A stretch of 64,000 nucleotides of DNA from Ruegeria denitrificans (lineage in GTDB: Bacteria; Pseudomonadota; Alphaproteobacteria; Rhodobacterales; Rhodobacteraceae). Both the position numbers and the translations under genes were made by a program. The stretch lies in NCBI RefSeq assembly GCF_001458295.1, contig NZ_CYUD01000005.1:186001-250000 (forward strand). Direction: 5' to 3'. This document shows positions 41,820 through 51,252 of this stretch, in pieces. The notes beneath the pieces are model-generated. The model did no database searches. It was not told where the DNA came from and saw only the letters and a list, made by a program, of their open reading frames with translations. Numbering within the stretch: the stretch's first letter is position 1; the number at the start of each line of letters is the position of its first letter.

Positions 41820-42833
41820 ATGAGCAACGACATTTCCACCGAGGAAAATCAGACTGAAATAGACCGGCGCAGGGCACGAGGCGAATTCGTTCGTGGCGTC
41901 AGCGGCTTTCGTCATGCAATCGGGACACCCGAATTTCCCGCTGAGCCGGGTCGTTACCATCTGTTTGTGGCGTTGAATTGCCCGTGGTGCCATCGCGTAA
42001 CACTGGCGCGATCCATATTGGGGCTGGGTGACAGCATCTCAATGGATGTCGCCTTCCCCAACCGCACCGGCGACGATGACCCGGTTGGTCCGAACCTTTG
42101 GGAGTTCACACCTGATCGGGTCGCCTCGTTGACGGGCGCACCTTTACCAGAATGTACGGTAGACACCGGAACCGGCGCCGGGCTCAGATTGGCAAAAGAA
42201 ATCTATCAACGCGAAGGCTCGGATGAGCAGTCTCTGCCGATCCTGTATGACAAAATCACAGGTCGTATCGTCAACAACGAAAGCGCAGAAATTGTCCGCC
42301 AGCTTGATGCCCATGCGGGTACTTTGGGGGGGTCTGACGACAGGCCGACCATTTTTCCCAAGAACCAAAAGGTTCAAGAAGTCATCGCTGCCCTGAACGA
42401 ACGCATATTTGTCACGATCAACAATGGCGCCTACAAAGCGGGCTTTTCTTCGGATCAGGCGATTTATGAGCAAGCTTTCACTGCTTATTTTGAAACGCTT
42501 ACCTATCTTGACGATTTGCTGTCTGATGGTCGTTCATTTCTGACCGGTGATACCTTTACCGAAGCTGACCTGCGCCTGTTTCCCACCCTGTTTCGCCACG
42601 ACCCTGTTTACTACCTTCGTATGAAGCTGAATGGTGCCCGCATTCTCGACTACGTCTACCTTTGGCGTTGGCTTTGCCGTGTCTATGCGTTCAACAGTGT
42701 TGCCAGCGCGGGTTCTATGACCCATTGCCGTCAGGGGTATTTCGGGCGCTCATGGAATGGTGTGGTTCCCTTGGGGCCCAATTTTCCGATGCGCTATCCC
42801 GATGCCTATCAGCATCCTGAGTTAGCCGTGTAG
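41820..42833 (+). CDS. Xi-class glutathione S-transferase, glutathionyl-hydroquinone reductase type
   Basis: The 337-residue protein has the CPWC active site (Cys54 to Cys57) in LNCPWCHRVTLARSILGL, followed by the family segments IVNNESAEIVRQLD and DTFTEADLRLFPTLFRHDPVYY. These enzymes reduce glutathionyl-hydroquinones through the first Cys. Length matches YqjG/EcmB-type enzymes. It probably serves quinone detoxification. The gap 42834-43104 that follows holds no gene. Confidence 0.9.
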   Translation: MSNDISTEENQTEIDRRRARGEFVRGVSGFRHAIGTPEFPAEPGRYHLFVALNCPWCHRVTLARSILGLGDSISMDVAFPNRTGDDDPVGPNLWEFTPDRVASLTGAPLPECTVDTGTGAGLRLAKEIYQREGSDEQSLPILYDKITGRIVNNESAEIVRQLDAHAGTLGGSDDRPTIFPKNQKVQEVIAALNERIFVTINNGAYKAGFSSDQAIYEQAFTAYFETLTYLDDLLSDGRSFLTGDTFTEADLRLFPTLFRHDPVYYLRMKLNGARILDYVYLWRWLCRVYAFNSVASAGSMTHCRQGYFGRSWNGVVPLGPNFPMRYPDAYQHPELAV

Positions 42834-43104
42834 CGGAGGAAACTTTTGAACAGTTTGAATGGAAGCGTTGGGCCCGCGCGCTTTATTCCGCGCTGTCACG
42901 ACACTTGATGCGAATGCAGACTGCCGAGTTTGCATCGCCTGGACGTCAGGACCCTTAGAACTGGGTCTCTACGTTTCATCGCATTAACGGGTACCAGACT
43001 ATTTCACTGACTAGGTGTTGATTGGTGTTACCGCGCGTTATCCCCCATTATGGTGCGCGTCATGGGCATGATACGGACACGGACGGGTGAACGAAGGTGA
43101 ATGT

Positions 43105-43968
43105 GTGACAGTGTTCAGAGTTTCAGTTTTACGAACCTTGTTGGTTGCTATTTCGACTTTCATTGCTCCTCCGGTTTTGGCACAGCCGGACATATTGATT
43201 TTGGGTGACAGCCAGATTTCATTCGGTGCAGGCAAGGAATACTTGCGATTTTTCGATCAACTGTCTGATCGCTGCAAGATAACGCCCAAACGCAAAAAGA
43301 TTTTGAGCAAGCTTGGCGATCGGGAGACTGCCGCTATCGGTGTCCGCTCGACCTCGCTGCAGTCGTGGACAACGCCGGATGGTGCCACAAAAGGAGCGAT
43401 CTGCGATGTCGACAAGAAATTCGGAGTCAATGCCGGAGCTTATGGCATAGACGGAAACCCCGACCGTGTTTTCATTCAAATCGGAAAAGGGGACGCTTAT
43501 CAGTTTTGCAAGCCGAAACAATCTGCGTTCGTGGCGATGTTTGAAGGCGGGTATTACGATCCGGAGTTGCTGGTTTTGACTTTTCTGGGCAATTCCGCCG
43601 ATCGGTGGGCGAATTCTCCTGAGCTTGCGCTACAGGATGCCTACCGAACTTTGGAACAGATACCGGATAACATTCCATGTGTGTTTATCTCCAGCGTGCC
43701 TGTCTATCTTAAAAAAACTAATGACAAACGAATGAAGGCGCAGACAGAAATCGCCCGTGCCTTTCGGAAATCGGGGACGCAATGCGCCGTCGTCGAAGGG
43801 TTTAACCGCAAGACCCGCAAAAAGATTGAAGGAAAGCCCGTCTATTTCAGGCGCAACGATGCGGGTCAGGTTACGGATCCTCACCATCCAAGCCCGGCTG
43901 CGATCCGGGCATTTCTTGACATCAATTCGGTCGACATCTGCGATGCCGTATTCTCGACCTTGGAATAG
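43105..43968 (+). CDS. Secreted SGNH/GDSL hydrolase-like protein, paralogue 1
   Basis: The protein of about 287 residues has a signal peptide (LRTLLVAISTFIAPPVLA) and SGNH blocks: ILGDSQISFG with the nucleophile Ser, FLGNSADRWAN as block III and DPHHPSPAA with Asp and His near the C-terminus. Such enzymes remove acyl groups from polysaccharides, peptidoglycan or lipids. GTG at 43105 is preferred because GAAGGTGA precedes it; an alternative GTG is at 43087. The next gene is a clear paralogue. Confidence 0.78.
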   Translation: MTVFRVSVLRTLLVAISTFIAPPVLAQPDILILGDSQISFGAGKEYLRFFDQLSDRCKITPKRKKILSKLGDRETAAIGVRSTSLQSWTTPDGATKGAICDVDKKFGVNAGAYGIDGNPDRVFIQIGKGDAYQFCKPKQSAFVAMFEGGYYDPELLVLTFLGNSADRWANSPELALQDAYRTLEQIPDNIPCVFISSVPVYLKKTNDKRMKAQTEIARAFRKSGTQCAVVEGFNRKTRKKIEGKPVYFRRNDAGQVTDPHHPSPAAIRAFLDINSVDICDAVFSTLE

Positions 43969-43994
43969 CAGCAAAAATTTAGGGGGATAAGCGG

Positions 43995-44873
43995 TTGCTC
44001 AAACAGACGGTCGCAATTGTTTTTGCCATGGCTTTCGGCACTCAGGAGCTGAGAGCGGAAAAATTCACGTCACCCGAGATTCTGATTATCGGAGACAGCC
44101 AGATATCCTTTGGTTCAGGCCCCGCGTTTTTGGAATTCTTTAGTGATATCAAAGATCACTGCCACCCTGACGACCAACAGAAAAAGCACCTTGAACGCCT
44201 TGGGCAAATGCGTGTTGGGGTGATTGGTGTCAGGTCCAGTTCAATTGACTCGTGGACCGCCCGATCAGGACCTGCAAAGGGCACGATTTGCAAAGTGGAC
44301 CCGAAATGGAAGGTGAACGCGGGCACTTATGGGTTTGTGAACAAGACTGGCAATAAATATGTCCAGATAGGTCAGGGGAAAGAATACCAGTTTTGCGCCG
44401 CCAAAACCTCACCGCTCGAAGAGATGCTGAGCGATGGCTATTATGATCCTGAACTTATTCTGATGTCGTTTTTGGGCAATTCTGCCAAACGGTGGGCCAA
44501 CGACCCTAACGCTGCCGTCAGGGATGTAGAGCGCCTTCAAGCTCAACTACCACCCGATCTGCCTTGTATCTTTATGACCACAGCGCCAGCCTACAAGAAA
44601 AAGATCGTTGAATTGCGACTGCGCGCCCAGAAGAACCTTATGGACGCGTTCAAAGTTACGGGATTGCGATGTTCTTTTTTACCTGGTGCAACACCGGAAA
44701 CGGTTGCTGCCAACCAGGGCAACAAACACTATTTTCGTCTGAATAAGAAAGGTATGGTCAAGGATCCCTATCATCCGAACGAAGCAGCCGCCAAAAATTT
44801 CTTTGCGCTGGAAATGGACCAGATATGTTCGGCTATATTCGATCAGATCGAACCGACTAAAGAACCAAGCTAG
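43995..44873 (+). CDS. Secreted SGNH/GDSL hydrolase-like protein, paralogue 2
   Basis: The 292-residue protein parallels the preceding gene along its length: short signal sequence (VAIVFAMAFGTQELRA), IIGDSQISFGSG, GVRSSSIDSWT, YYDPELILMSFLGNSAKRWAN and DPYHPNEAA. Cys positions are shared. The TTG start at 43995 follows AGGGGG. It starts 26 bp after paralogue 1, so the pair is a tandem duplication within one transcript, and both look intact. They may act on related substrates or as a heterodimer (inference). Confidence 0.76.
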   Translation: MLKQTVAIVFAMAFGTQELRAEKFTSPEILIIGDSQISFGSGPAFLEFFSDIKDHCHPDDQQKKHLERLGQMRVGVIGVRSSSIDSWTARSGPAKGTICKVDPKWKVNAGTYGFVNKTGNKYVQIGQGKEYQFCAAKTSPLEEMLSDGYYDPELILMSFLGNSAKRWANDPNAAVRDVERLQAQLPPDLPCIFMTTAPAYKKKIVELRLRAQKNLMDAFKVTGLRCSFLPGATPETVAANQGNKHYFRLNKKGMVKDPYHPNEAAAKNFFALEMDQICSAIFDQIEPTKEPS

Positions 44874-45202
44874 ACCGCGTTGGCAAATAATACCGGTCAG
44901 CGCCTGTGGATTTACGTGTGCCATCTCTGAAAAGTGATGCTTTCTGGCTGTTCCAGACGGTTACGTAGAATCGAGGATGACTACATCGCTTGCACAAATG
45001 GAGTGATGACGGTCAAAGCGAATGATCATTGGCTTGCCGCAACTCTTCCGCCCGTATTGGCATTGCTTGAATCGGCCCAAGAATAGCCCTTTGGCGGCAA
45101 TTCCGTACTAAAGTGAGTTAGGTTTGGACGACGAAATGCGTTGCTGAACCGACCTATTCGGTTTGAAACAGGTTTCCAGTTTGGGCAAGCATGCATGGGT
45201 CT
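44874..45202. other. Gap between converging genes, nothing seen
   Basis: About 330 bp between the SGNH pair and the histidine kinase gene, which converge. No gene, strong hairpin or repeat is evident. Confidence 0.4.
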
Positions 45203-46552
45203 TTACATTAAAGCTGTTGCGATATTGGTCGGAATGGCCACCCGACATTTCAATCCCCCAAGCGAGTCCGACGTACCCAATTCCAAGTGAGCCCCGTAGG
45301 CCGCCAATAAATCGACGGCAATTGCCAATCCTAATCCGCTGCCTCTGACAGAAGTGTCAAGGCGACCACCGGATCTAAGAGCCTCTCGTTGTGCTTCTTT
45401 CGGAATTCCGGGACCGTTATCTTCTATACAAATTTCTATGCAGCCCTGCTGGCGCATTGCGGTGAAACGAACTGTGCTGCGAGACCACTTGACCGCGTTG
45501 TCCAGCAGGTTTCCAAGAACTTCTTCAACGTCCTGCGTGTCCATGCGCACCCAGAGGTCAGGATCGCGTTTGACCTCCAGTGTCTTGTTGTCTCTTTTGG
45601 CAATCGTCGAAAACAACCGTGTCAACCTGTCTACAGAATGGGAAATGTCAGTCCGTGAATGCGAAAGTTCTGCGGTGTTCATTGCCCGTAGCCGGGCCAG
45701 CGACCGACCCAGTTGAGCATCAACCCGGTCCAGTGCTTCTTGGGCGATGTTGGTTTCGATGCCGCTTTCGGACATGCTCTGTAATTCATTACGAAGAATG
45801 GCGGTCGGGGTCTTTAGTGCATGGGCCAAATCGGCCGCGTGCCTGCGTGAACCCGACACAATATCTCTGTTGCGTCGCAGGAGCTGGTTCAAGTCCTCTA
45901 CCAACGGGGATACCTCATTTGGATAGTCCGTCGGTTTCAGATCATCATCCGAGTCCCAGCGATGGGTCACATCGGTCCGCAGTTTTCGAAGTGGCCCCAT
46001 GATAATCGACATAAGCAATAGCGAGCTTGCGACACCGATCAGACCCACAAGTCCGAACACGGGCAACAGATTGCGCTGTGCTGACAGCCTTTCATTGATC
46101 AACAGAGTTTGGTTCTCGGCAACACTGACGCCCCAAACAGTCCCGTCTTCGTAGGTTATCTTTTGATAGGCGCTGCGCAATGCCTCATCTTCCGGACCCG
46201 GCGTATTCCATAGCGTCACGGTCTGTGGGGACGCGGGCGGTTCGGCTATTGTTTCATCAAACAGAGACGTTGATGTGAAAATCTGGCCGTCACTGCTGGT
46301 GACCTGCCAGTATCGGCCTGAATAGGGTGCGCTATATGATGGATCGAACATGAGATCGCGCAGGGCCTCAGGGTTTTGAGTCGTAACGCTTAGCCCTACT
46401 ACAAGCTGCGTGTGACGATCCCTCAGTGCCGAGTCAATCCGATTGGAAACCCGTGAATCGATGTAGGACAATACCGCCAATGTGCCCACGATCACCGACA
46501 GGGCCCCGGATGCCAGCCCCCCAACCAATGCCCGTTGACGCAGTGATAACAT
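45203..46552 (-). CDS. Sensor histidine kinase (PhoQ-like)
   Basis: The 449-residue membrane kinase has two membrane segments (about 10-30 and 163-185) around a periplasmic domain, a short HAMP-like linker, the phosphoacceptor His244 in LAHALKTPTAIL, the N box LGNLLDNAVKWS and G boxes DNGPGIP and GSGLGLAIA. The Ala-Leu-Lys-Thr-Pro form of the H box is common in PhoQ-type kinases. Its start overlaps the response regulator stop (TAATG), so the two are co-translated. The adjacent PepSY-like gene suggests envelope or metal sensing. Confidence 0.91.
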   Translation of the reverse strand: MLSLRQRALVGGLASGALSVIVGTLAVLSYIDSRVSNRIDSALRDRHTQLVVGLSVTTQNPEALRDLMFDPSYSAPYSGRYWQVTSSDGQIFTSTSLFDETIAEPPASPQTVTLWNTPGPEDEALRSAYQKITYEDGTVWGVSVAENQTLLINERLSAQRNLLPVFGLVGLIGVASSLLLMSIIMGPLRKLRTDVTHRWDSDDDLKPTDYPNEVSPLVEDLNQLLRRNRDIVSGSRRHAADLAHALKTPTAILRNELQSMSESGIETNIAQEALDRVDAQLGRSLARLRAMNTAELSHSRTDISHSVDRLTRLFSTIAKRDNKTLEVKRDPDLWVRMDTQDVEEVLGNLLDNAVKWSRSTVRFTAMRQQGCIEICIEDNGPGIPKEAQREALRSGGRLDTSVRGSGLGLAIAVDLLAAYGAHLELGTSDSLGGLKCRVAIPTNIATALM

Positions 46553-47211
46553 TAGCCCGGATCGATCATATACCCACGACCTCGAACCGTGGTGATCAGG
46601 TCAGGCCCTAGTTTTTTGCGCAATCTGTTGATGAAAACCGCGATGGTGTTCGAGTCCCGATCGCCATCATATTCGTAGATATGTTCTGAAAGCTCTGTCC
46701 TGGGGATCATACGTCCGGCGTTATGGGCCAGATAGGTCAGCACAGCGATTTCCTGAGCTGTCAAATCAACCGGAACGTCGTCCACAGTCACCCGTCCGTT
46801 GCGCGTGTCGAGCATGACGTTCCCCATTTCGATAACAGGGTTCAGTTGCCCGCTTTGGCGACGCAGAATTGCACGTACACGCGCGGCCAATTCAGGTAAA
46901 TGGAAGGGCTTGGTCATGTAATCATCAGCGCCGGCATCCAATCCGTCGACCCTTTCGCTCCAACCGTCGCGGGCGGTCAGGATCAAAACCGGAGTTTTGA
47001 TGCCGGCATTGCGCCATTCACGCAATACAGAGATGCCATCCCTTTCGGGCAGCCCAAGATCCAGGATTATCATGTCGTAGGGTTCAGTCGTGCCCAGATA
47101 TTGCGCGTCGGTGCCGTTGTTCGCAATATCAACAACCCGTCCTTCAGCGTTCAGCAATTTTTTAACTTGGTCGCAAAGGTGCGGTTCATCTTCAGCGAGG
47201 AGTATTCTCAT
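46552..47211 (-). CDS. OmpR/PhoP-family response regulator
   Basis: The 219-residue protein has a receiver domain with acidic pocket EDE (residues 7-9), phosphoacceptor Asp51 in ILDLGLPERDG and conserved Lys in MTKPFHLPELAAR, followed by an OmpR-type winged helix ending in TTVRGRGYMIDPG. It is the partner of the overlapping kinase gene. The gene upstream on the same strand encodes a PepSY-like secreted protein, a common partner of such systems. Confidence 0.94.
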   Translation of the reverse strand: MRILLAEDEPHLCDQVKKLLNAEGRVVDIANNGTDAQYLGTTEPYDMIILDLGLPERDGISVLREWRNAGIKTPVLILTARDGWSERVDGLDAGADDYMTKPFHLPELAARVRAILRRQSGQLNPVIEMGNVMLDTRNGRVTVDDVPVDLTAQEIAVLTYLAHNAGRMIPRTELSEHIYEYDGDRDSNTIAVFINRLRKKLGPDLITTVRGRGYMIDPG

Positions 47212-47248
47212 ATCTTATGTCTATAGATGTGTAAAAATTTTGTAACCA

Positions 47249-47974
47249 CTATTTATTGCCGTTCCCGTTGCCCCCGGAGTTTCCATTTCCACCTGAGTTT
47301 CCGTTCCCGTTGCCCCCGGAGTTTCCATTTCCACCTGAATTTCCGTTCCCGTTGCCCCCGGAGTTTCCGTTTCCACCTGAATTTCCGTTCCCGCTGCCAC
47401 CAGAGTTGCCACCGGCGTTGCCGCCGGAATTCCCTCCACCATTGCCGCCCGAATTTCCGCCCCCGTTGCCCCCGGAGTTGCCATTGCCCCCAGAATTTCC
47501 ACCTCCGCCACCGCTGGCGTTTCCATTGTTGTTTCCACCCGAGTTGGCGTTCGAATTTCCACGGGCATTTGCCGAATTGCCGAGATTACCCTGATTGCTG
47601 GCTGTACTTTGGGCCGCTGATCTGGCCGCGGCTCCAGATGTAGCTTGCGCAGCTCTGGATATTTGCCGCCCGATGTTTGAGCGGTTGGGTACAACTACGC
47701 CTGTTTGCGCATTGACAATGACGCTGAGGATGTTCCCGTTGGGTTTTTTAACCAGAATTCGGTAATAGACCTGATCTGTTTGAAAGGCGCGTGCATCAAC
47801 CGGGGTGCCGCCAAATACCCGCTCGACACCTTTGATGACTCTCTTCAGCCTGATAGCATCACCGGATGAAGTCGCTCTGCGCAACTCAGATTGCTTCAAT
47901 TCGCGCGGGGCAGCATTCCCGTCTCCGGTCTGGAGAAAGGTTGCCAGGCAAACGATGAGTATAAGCTTTTTCAT
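47249..47974 (-). CDS. Secreted PepSY-like protein with Gly-Asn-Ser repeat tail
   Basis: The 241-residue protein has a signal peptide (LILIVCLATFLQTGDGNAA), a PepSY-like domain of about 80 residues (IRLKRVIKGVERVFGGTP, YYRILVKKPNGNILSVIVNA, TGVVV) and a tail of about 115 residues made almost only of Gly, Asn and Ser, partly encoded by three 42-bp tandem repeats. It sits 37 bp upstream of the response regulator gene on the same strand. The folded domain may act as sensor accessory; the tail resembles low-complexity surface or matrix polymers. Function unknown. Confidence 0.75.
   Translation of the reverse strand: MKKLILIVCLATFLQTGDGNAAPRELKQSELRRATSSGDAIRLKRVIKGVERVFGGTPVDARAFQTDQVYYRILVKKPNGNILSVIVNAQTGVVVPNRSNIGRQISRAAQATSGAAARSAAQSTASNQGNLGNSANARGNSNANSGGNNNGNASGGGGGNSGGNGNSGGNGGGNSGGNGGGNSGGNAGGNSGGSGNGNSGGNGNSGGNGNGNSGGNGNSGGNGNGNSGGNGNSGGNGNGNK
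47261..47386. repeat. Three tandem 42-bp repeats encoding Gly-Asn-Ser units
   Basis: Units at 47261-47302, 47303-47344 and 47345-47386, followed by a degenerate fourth, each encode 14 residues built from NGNSGG. Only a few point differences separate them, so recent expansion or homogenisation is likely. Confidence 0.85.
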
Positions 47975-48180
47975 CTTAACTAATCACTAACGCGCAAATA
48001 CAGCAAAATTCTACCATTTTTAATGTGAACTGGTGATGAATGGTCGGTTCGTCGCAGGTTCAAGGGCAATGGGGCTAAATTGAGTTGTTTATTTCTGATT
48101 CCAATACAGCCGCTGGCCCCGCCAGATCCTTTGGACAGGCGCTGATATTGAAACAACGTTCTCAACTAATGAGGTCCGCT

Positions 48181-49215
48181 ATGACCACTAAGTCAACCGT
48201 ATTTTTGAAGGCTGCCGCCATCGCAATTGGCCTGATGGGATGCACCGCGATTGTTGGAGCTTTCTCGGTTCCGGACGCCGCATACGCCAAAGAGGGCAAA
48301 GGAAACGGCGGAGGAAACGGGAATGGAGAAGGCGGCAAAGGAAAAGGAAATGGTGGCGACAGAGGAAATGGAAAAGGTGGAGGAGGGAAGGGCAAGAGTA
48401 AAGCTGACGCCTCGGGAGCGTCGAAGAGCCATGGAAAAAACTCCGCCGGACGAGCTGCTGGGAAATCGCATTTGAAACAGGGCTCGGGACAGTCCAAGAC
48501 TGGCAAATTTTCTTTAAAGGGCCTGTTTGGCGGCAAGAAGAATGGCACCTCGAAAGTGACGCAAAAAAACAGTCGAGTTAATCGCGTGTCTGTGGAGCCA
48601 ACTCATGTGGTCAAATCTGTCCGTCCGAAGGTTCGGACAAAAAGATATAAGATGGCCGATCTGTTGGGCGTGCATCCATCGGCACTGGGCGCGCTAAACG
48701 CCGCGAACGCGAGCGAAACAGCGTTGAACAATGCAGCGCCCCATTCGCGTGTCGGTCGAATTGCCCATTACAGGGATACTGTCTTGGCGGGTGAAGAGCT
48801 TCGGGAGGAGCTGGAGGAAAAGCAGAATGAACTGAGTGACCTGACCCCACCCGAACGTCCGATTTCGGACATCGAGGAAGATCTCGAAGCGGCTGTTGAA
48901 GATGTTCAGGAAAACAAGGACCGCGTAGATGAACTCGAAAAGGAACTTCAAGAAGCGGGTGGATCCGACCCGGATATTGAAAAAGAGCTCGAAGAAGCCA
49001 ATGCCGCTTTGTCTGAATCGATCGAAGAGGCTCAGAATCTGAGCGACGAACAGCAGTCTGCTATTGAGTACGAAGAAACGGCGACAGCGGTTGAGGATCT
49101 GACACATGCCGTCGAAGACCAGGCGATAACCGAACGCGAAGCGCTTGAAAATGCCGCGAATAAACCCGTTACAGATGAAGTTGAAGCTACAGTGAAATCA
49201 ATACTCGGACTTTAA
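48181..49215 (+). CDS. Secreted Gly/Lys-rich and acidic coiled-coil protein
   Basis: The 344-residue protein has a signal peptide (FLKAAAIAIGLMGCTAIVGA, likely cut after AYA), a Gly/Lys/Asn-rich segment (about 35-75), a basic Ser/Lys/Gly region to about 170, and an acidic helical C-terminus (about 210-344) with long Glu-rich heptad-like stretches (ELREELEEKQNEL, DRVDELEKELQEAG). GAGG precedes the ATG at 48181. It is divergent from the PepSY-like gene, whose tail has similar Gly/Asn bias, so the pair may be co-regulated. I recognise no family. Confidence 0.65.
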   Translation: MTTKSTVFLKAAAIAIGLMGCTAIVGAFSVPDAAYAKEGKGNGGGNGNGEGGKGKGNGGDRGNGKGGGGKGKSKADASGASKSHGKNSAGRAAGKSHLKQGSGQSKTGKFSLKGLFGGKKNGTSKVTQKNSRVNRVSVEPTHVVKSVRPKVRTKRYKMADLLGVHPSALGALNAANASETALNNAAPHSRVGRIAHYRDTVLAGEELREELEEKQNELSDLTPPERPISDIEEDLEAAVEDVQENKDRVDELEKELQEAGGSDPDIEKELEEANAALSESIEEAQNLSDEQQSAIEYEETATAVEDLTHAVEDQAITEREALENAANKPVTDEVEATVKSILGL

Positions 49216-49322
49216 AGGTTGTCAGATTCTGTCGCTGAAAGAGCCGGTATTGGTCCGGCAAACAGCGCGCCGCAAATAATGTGGCCTCTGATTATTGAGT
49301 GTAATGCGATTTTTACTGAAAA

Positions 49323-49344
49323 GCCCGCTCCGATCGGAGCGGGC
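49323..49344 (+). terminator. Intrinsic terminator after coiled-coil protein gene
   Basis: A perfect 22-base palindrome centred on GATC (GCCCGCTCC arms) is followed by CGCCGCCTTTTATTTTT. It lies about 107 bp after the stop and may also serve the opposing small gene. Confidence 0.75.
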
Positions 49345-49408
49345 CGCCGCCTTTTATTTTTCGGGTAGGACGTGGCCCGAAAAAAACCGCCGAAATCATG
49401 CCCGGCGG

Positions 49409-49597
49409 TCAGGCGTTCCTTTTCGTCGCATCAAGTCGCTTGTTGCTCACGATTTTCAGCAGAGCCTTTTCGACAGGAGGAAAACGACGGTCATTCGATT
49501 TCTTGGCCTTTGGTACGTCTTTTCCCAAAGTTGGACGAGTTGATTTTATTCCAGCGATCACGTTGTTAAGAGCGTTTTCTGTGGCAGTCTTTCTCAT
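49409..49597 (-). CDS. Small basic protein, 62 residues, unknown
   Basis: ATG at 49595-49597 follows a good GGGAAAGGGA site. The product is basic (KSNDRRFPPVEKALLKIVSN) without a signal peptide or membrane segment. The frame extends upstream, but that part lacks a ribosome site. The family is not recognised; a nucleic-acid or protein-binding role would be guesswork. Confidence 0.5.
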   Translation of the reverse strand: MRKTATENALNNVIAGIKSTRPTLGKDVPKAKKSNDRRFPPVEKALLKIVSNKRLDATKRNA

Positions 49598-49881
49598 GCT
49601 TGTCCCTTTCCCGGGATAGAGCGCGTTATGCAGACTCAGATCGATCAGATTAGTATGCGTGATGTTGGTTGAACCCTCCGAAAATACCGTATTCACATTC
49701 CGTTAATATTGTTGTCGAATTGTGAACAATAGAATTGATCGCAAATGAAGCATTCTACCGCAACCTGTTTCAATTGCGATGGTTTCACCGTTGTGTAGTC
49801 AGGAGGCTTCGCTGACCTTCTTCAACAAAGATGCGGATCAACGTGATAGGATTGTGCCAGCCCGTCGGAACGCCGCCGGAA

Positions 49882-50724
49882 TCAGCTTATGCTCACTATT
49901 TCCGAGGGCATGAATGTATCTGCGGTATCGGCATTGCGATTCAACAGATGCAACAATTCAACCTGGTTTGACGCGCCGGTTTTTGAAAAAATCGAACTCA
50001 GGTGTGATCGAACCGTTGCCGGGCAGACTGACAGGATCTGCGAAATCTTTTTGACAGTCATCCCTTCCTTCATCATGGCGCATACACGAAACTCACTTCT
50101 GCTGAGTTGCGTGGGGTTCTGCGGATCCAGAATCGGAACGAACTTGGTGTCCTTGACGATTTTGGGAAGGTAGCCGCGAATTTGTTCGGAACGTGTTGTG
50201 ACCGAACCCGGCACGCGCCTGCTCCAACCGGAAGCAAGAGTTGGAGCCAAGGCAGTTAACAAGCCCATCTCGTTGCGCCTGGGACTGTGACTGTAGTGCA
50301 ATTCAAGGTGGTCGACATTTCCGCCCTTTGTTTCCAGCGGAATGACAAGAACTTCAACTAGCCCTGTTGGAACCTGATCCCTGCCATTGATTGCCCTTGT
50401 CCGGTCAGTGGGCAGCGCTTCAGTCAATTTCCAAACGGTTCCGGCTTTAGCGGTGGAAATATTATCTCCTAAAACCAAATCAATTTGGGTGCGAGGTTGA
50501 ACCGGCCAAACCTTCCCTTCATTGATACTGCAACGTGCAATATAATTTACTTTATGTTCCGGTTTATTAATTCGTGTAATTAATGCCGCGTCTGCATTTG
50601 TTATTTCCACTAGAAGTTGCAGAATATTTGAAACGGTATTGTCACCGTTCAATGCATGGACCCATTCCATGACAAAATTCAGACTCTGCTGCGCAAAAGC
50701 ACCATTTGAAAAACTAACACTCAT
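49882..50724 (-). CDS. LuxR-type transcriptional regulator
   Basis: The 280-residue protein has a C-terminal LuxR/GerE helix-turn-helix (LSRSEFRVCAMMKEGMTVKK, SVCPATVRSHLSSIFSKTG) and an N-terminal region of about 190 residues that could be a GAF-like sensor (ITNADAALITRINKPEHK). It is neither an autoinducer-binding LuxR nor a receiver-domain protein. It is divergent from the Tad pilus locus across about 530 bp and is a candidate regulator of it. Confidence 0.85.
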   Translation of the reverse strand: MSVSFSNGAFAQQSLNFVMEWVHALNGDNTVSNILQLLVEITNADAALITRINKPEHKVNYIARCSINEGKVWPVQPRTQIDLVLGDNISTAKAGTVWKLTEALPTDRTRAINGRDQVPTGLVEVLVIPLETKGGNVDHLELHYSHSPRRNEMGLLTALAPTLASGWSRRVPGSVTTRSEQIRGYLPKIVKDTKFVPILDPQNPTQLSRSEFRVCAMMKEGMTVKKISQILSVCPATVRSHLSSIFSKTGASNQVELLHLLNRNADTADTFMPSEIVSIS

Positions 50725-51252
50725 TACTCTACCAACTCACCCAACTAAACCGATTCGTTGGGGTCCCCAAAGTGGCCACAACTCAGTTATAAATTTGTTC
50801 GGATTCCGCGACGCCGACAACCGAATTAAGAGCTTTTACAGGAAGCTTTTCCAGTGGCCGACAGAATCTTTCAACTTATAACGTCATGTTTTTTATGTAG
50901 AAATACCCCCCATCCGTTTAGCCGGATACGCTTTTTGTGCGCCTTCCAAGCTAAGTTTTCTGATCGAGGATATCCTTTCACTTCTGCCACAATCAAGTCA
51001 AATTTTGCGACATTGTTTCCAATTAATCTGATTCGCATTTAAATTAATGGGCTGTTAACATAGAGTTAAAGAAAATCAATCAAAGGTTGAGTACTTCGAT
51101 AAAAAAAATATATTAAGGCGAATTGTTCCTATTATTAACGGATGGCGGGCGCATTGGGCGTCATTACCGTAATTGGTGAGCTGACGCGAAAGATGCATAG
51201 CTTGCGCTGTAATAATGCAGCGTTGATTTCAATTTAACCTTTCGAGGGAAAC
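50725..51252 (+). promoter_or_regulatory. AT-rich leader of flp with promoter candidate
   Basis: No gene is seen in this 528-bp gap. TTGAGT at 51087-51092 and TATATT at 51109-51114, with a 16-bp A-rich spacer, form a good promoter facing flp, implying an untranslated leader of about 130 bases. A GAGGGAA Shine-Dalgarno precedes the flp ATG. Confidence 0.5.

Noticed and set aside
47255..47520. Regular repeats that could be taken for a CRISPR array
   Set aside because: Units are directly adjacent, in frame and encode Gly-Asn-Ser repeats; there are no unique spacers and no cas genes.
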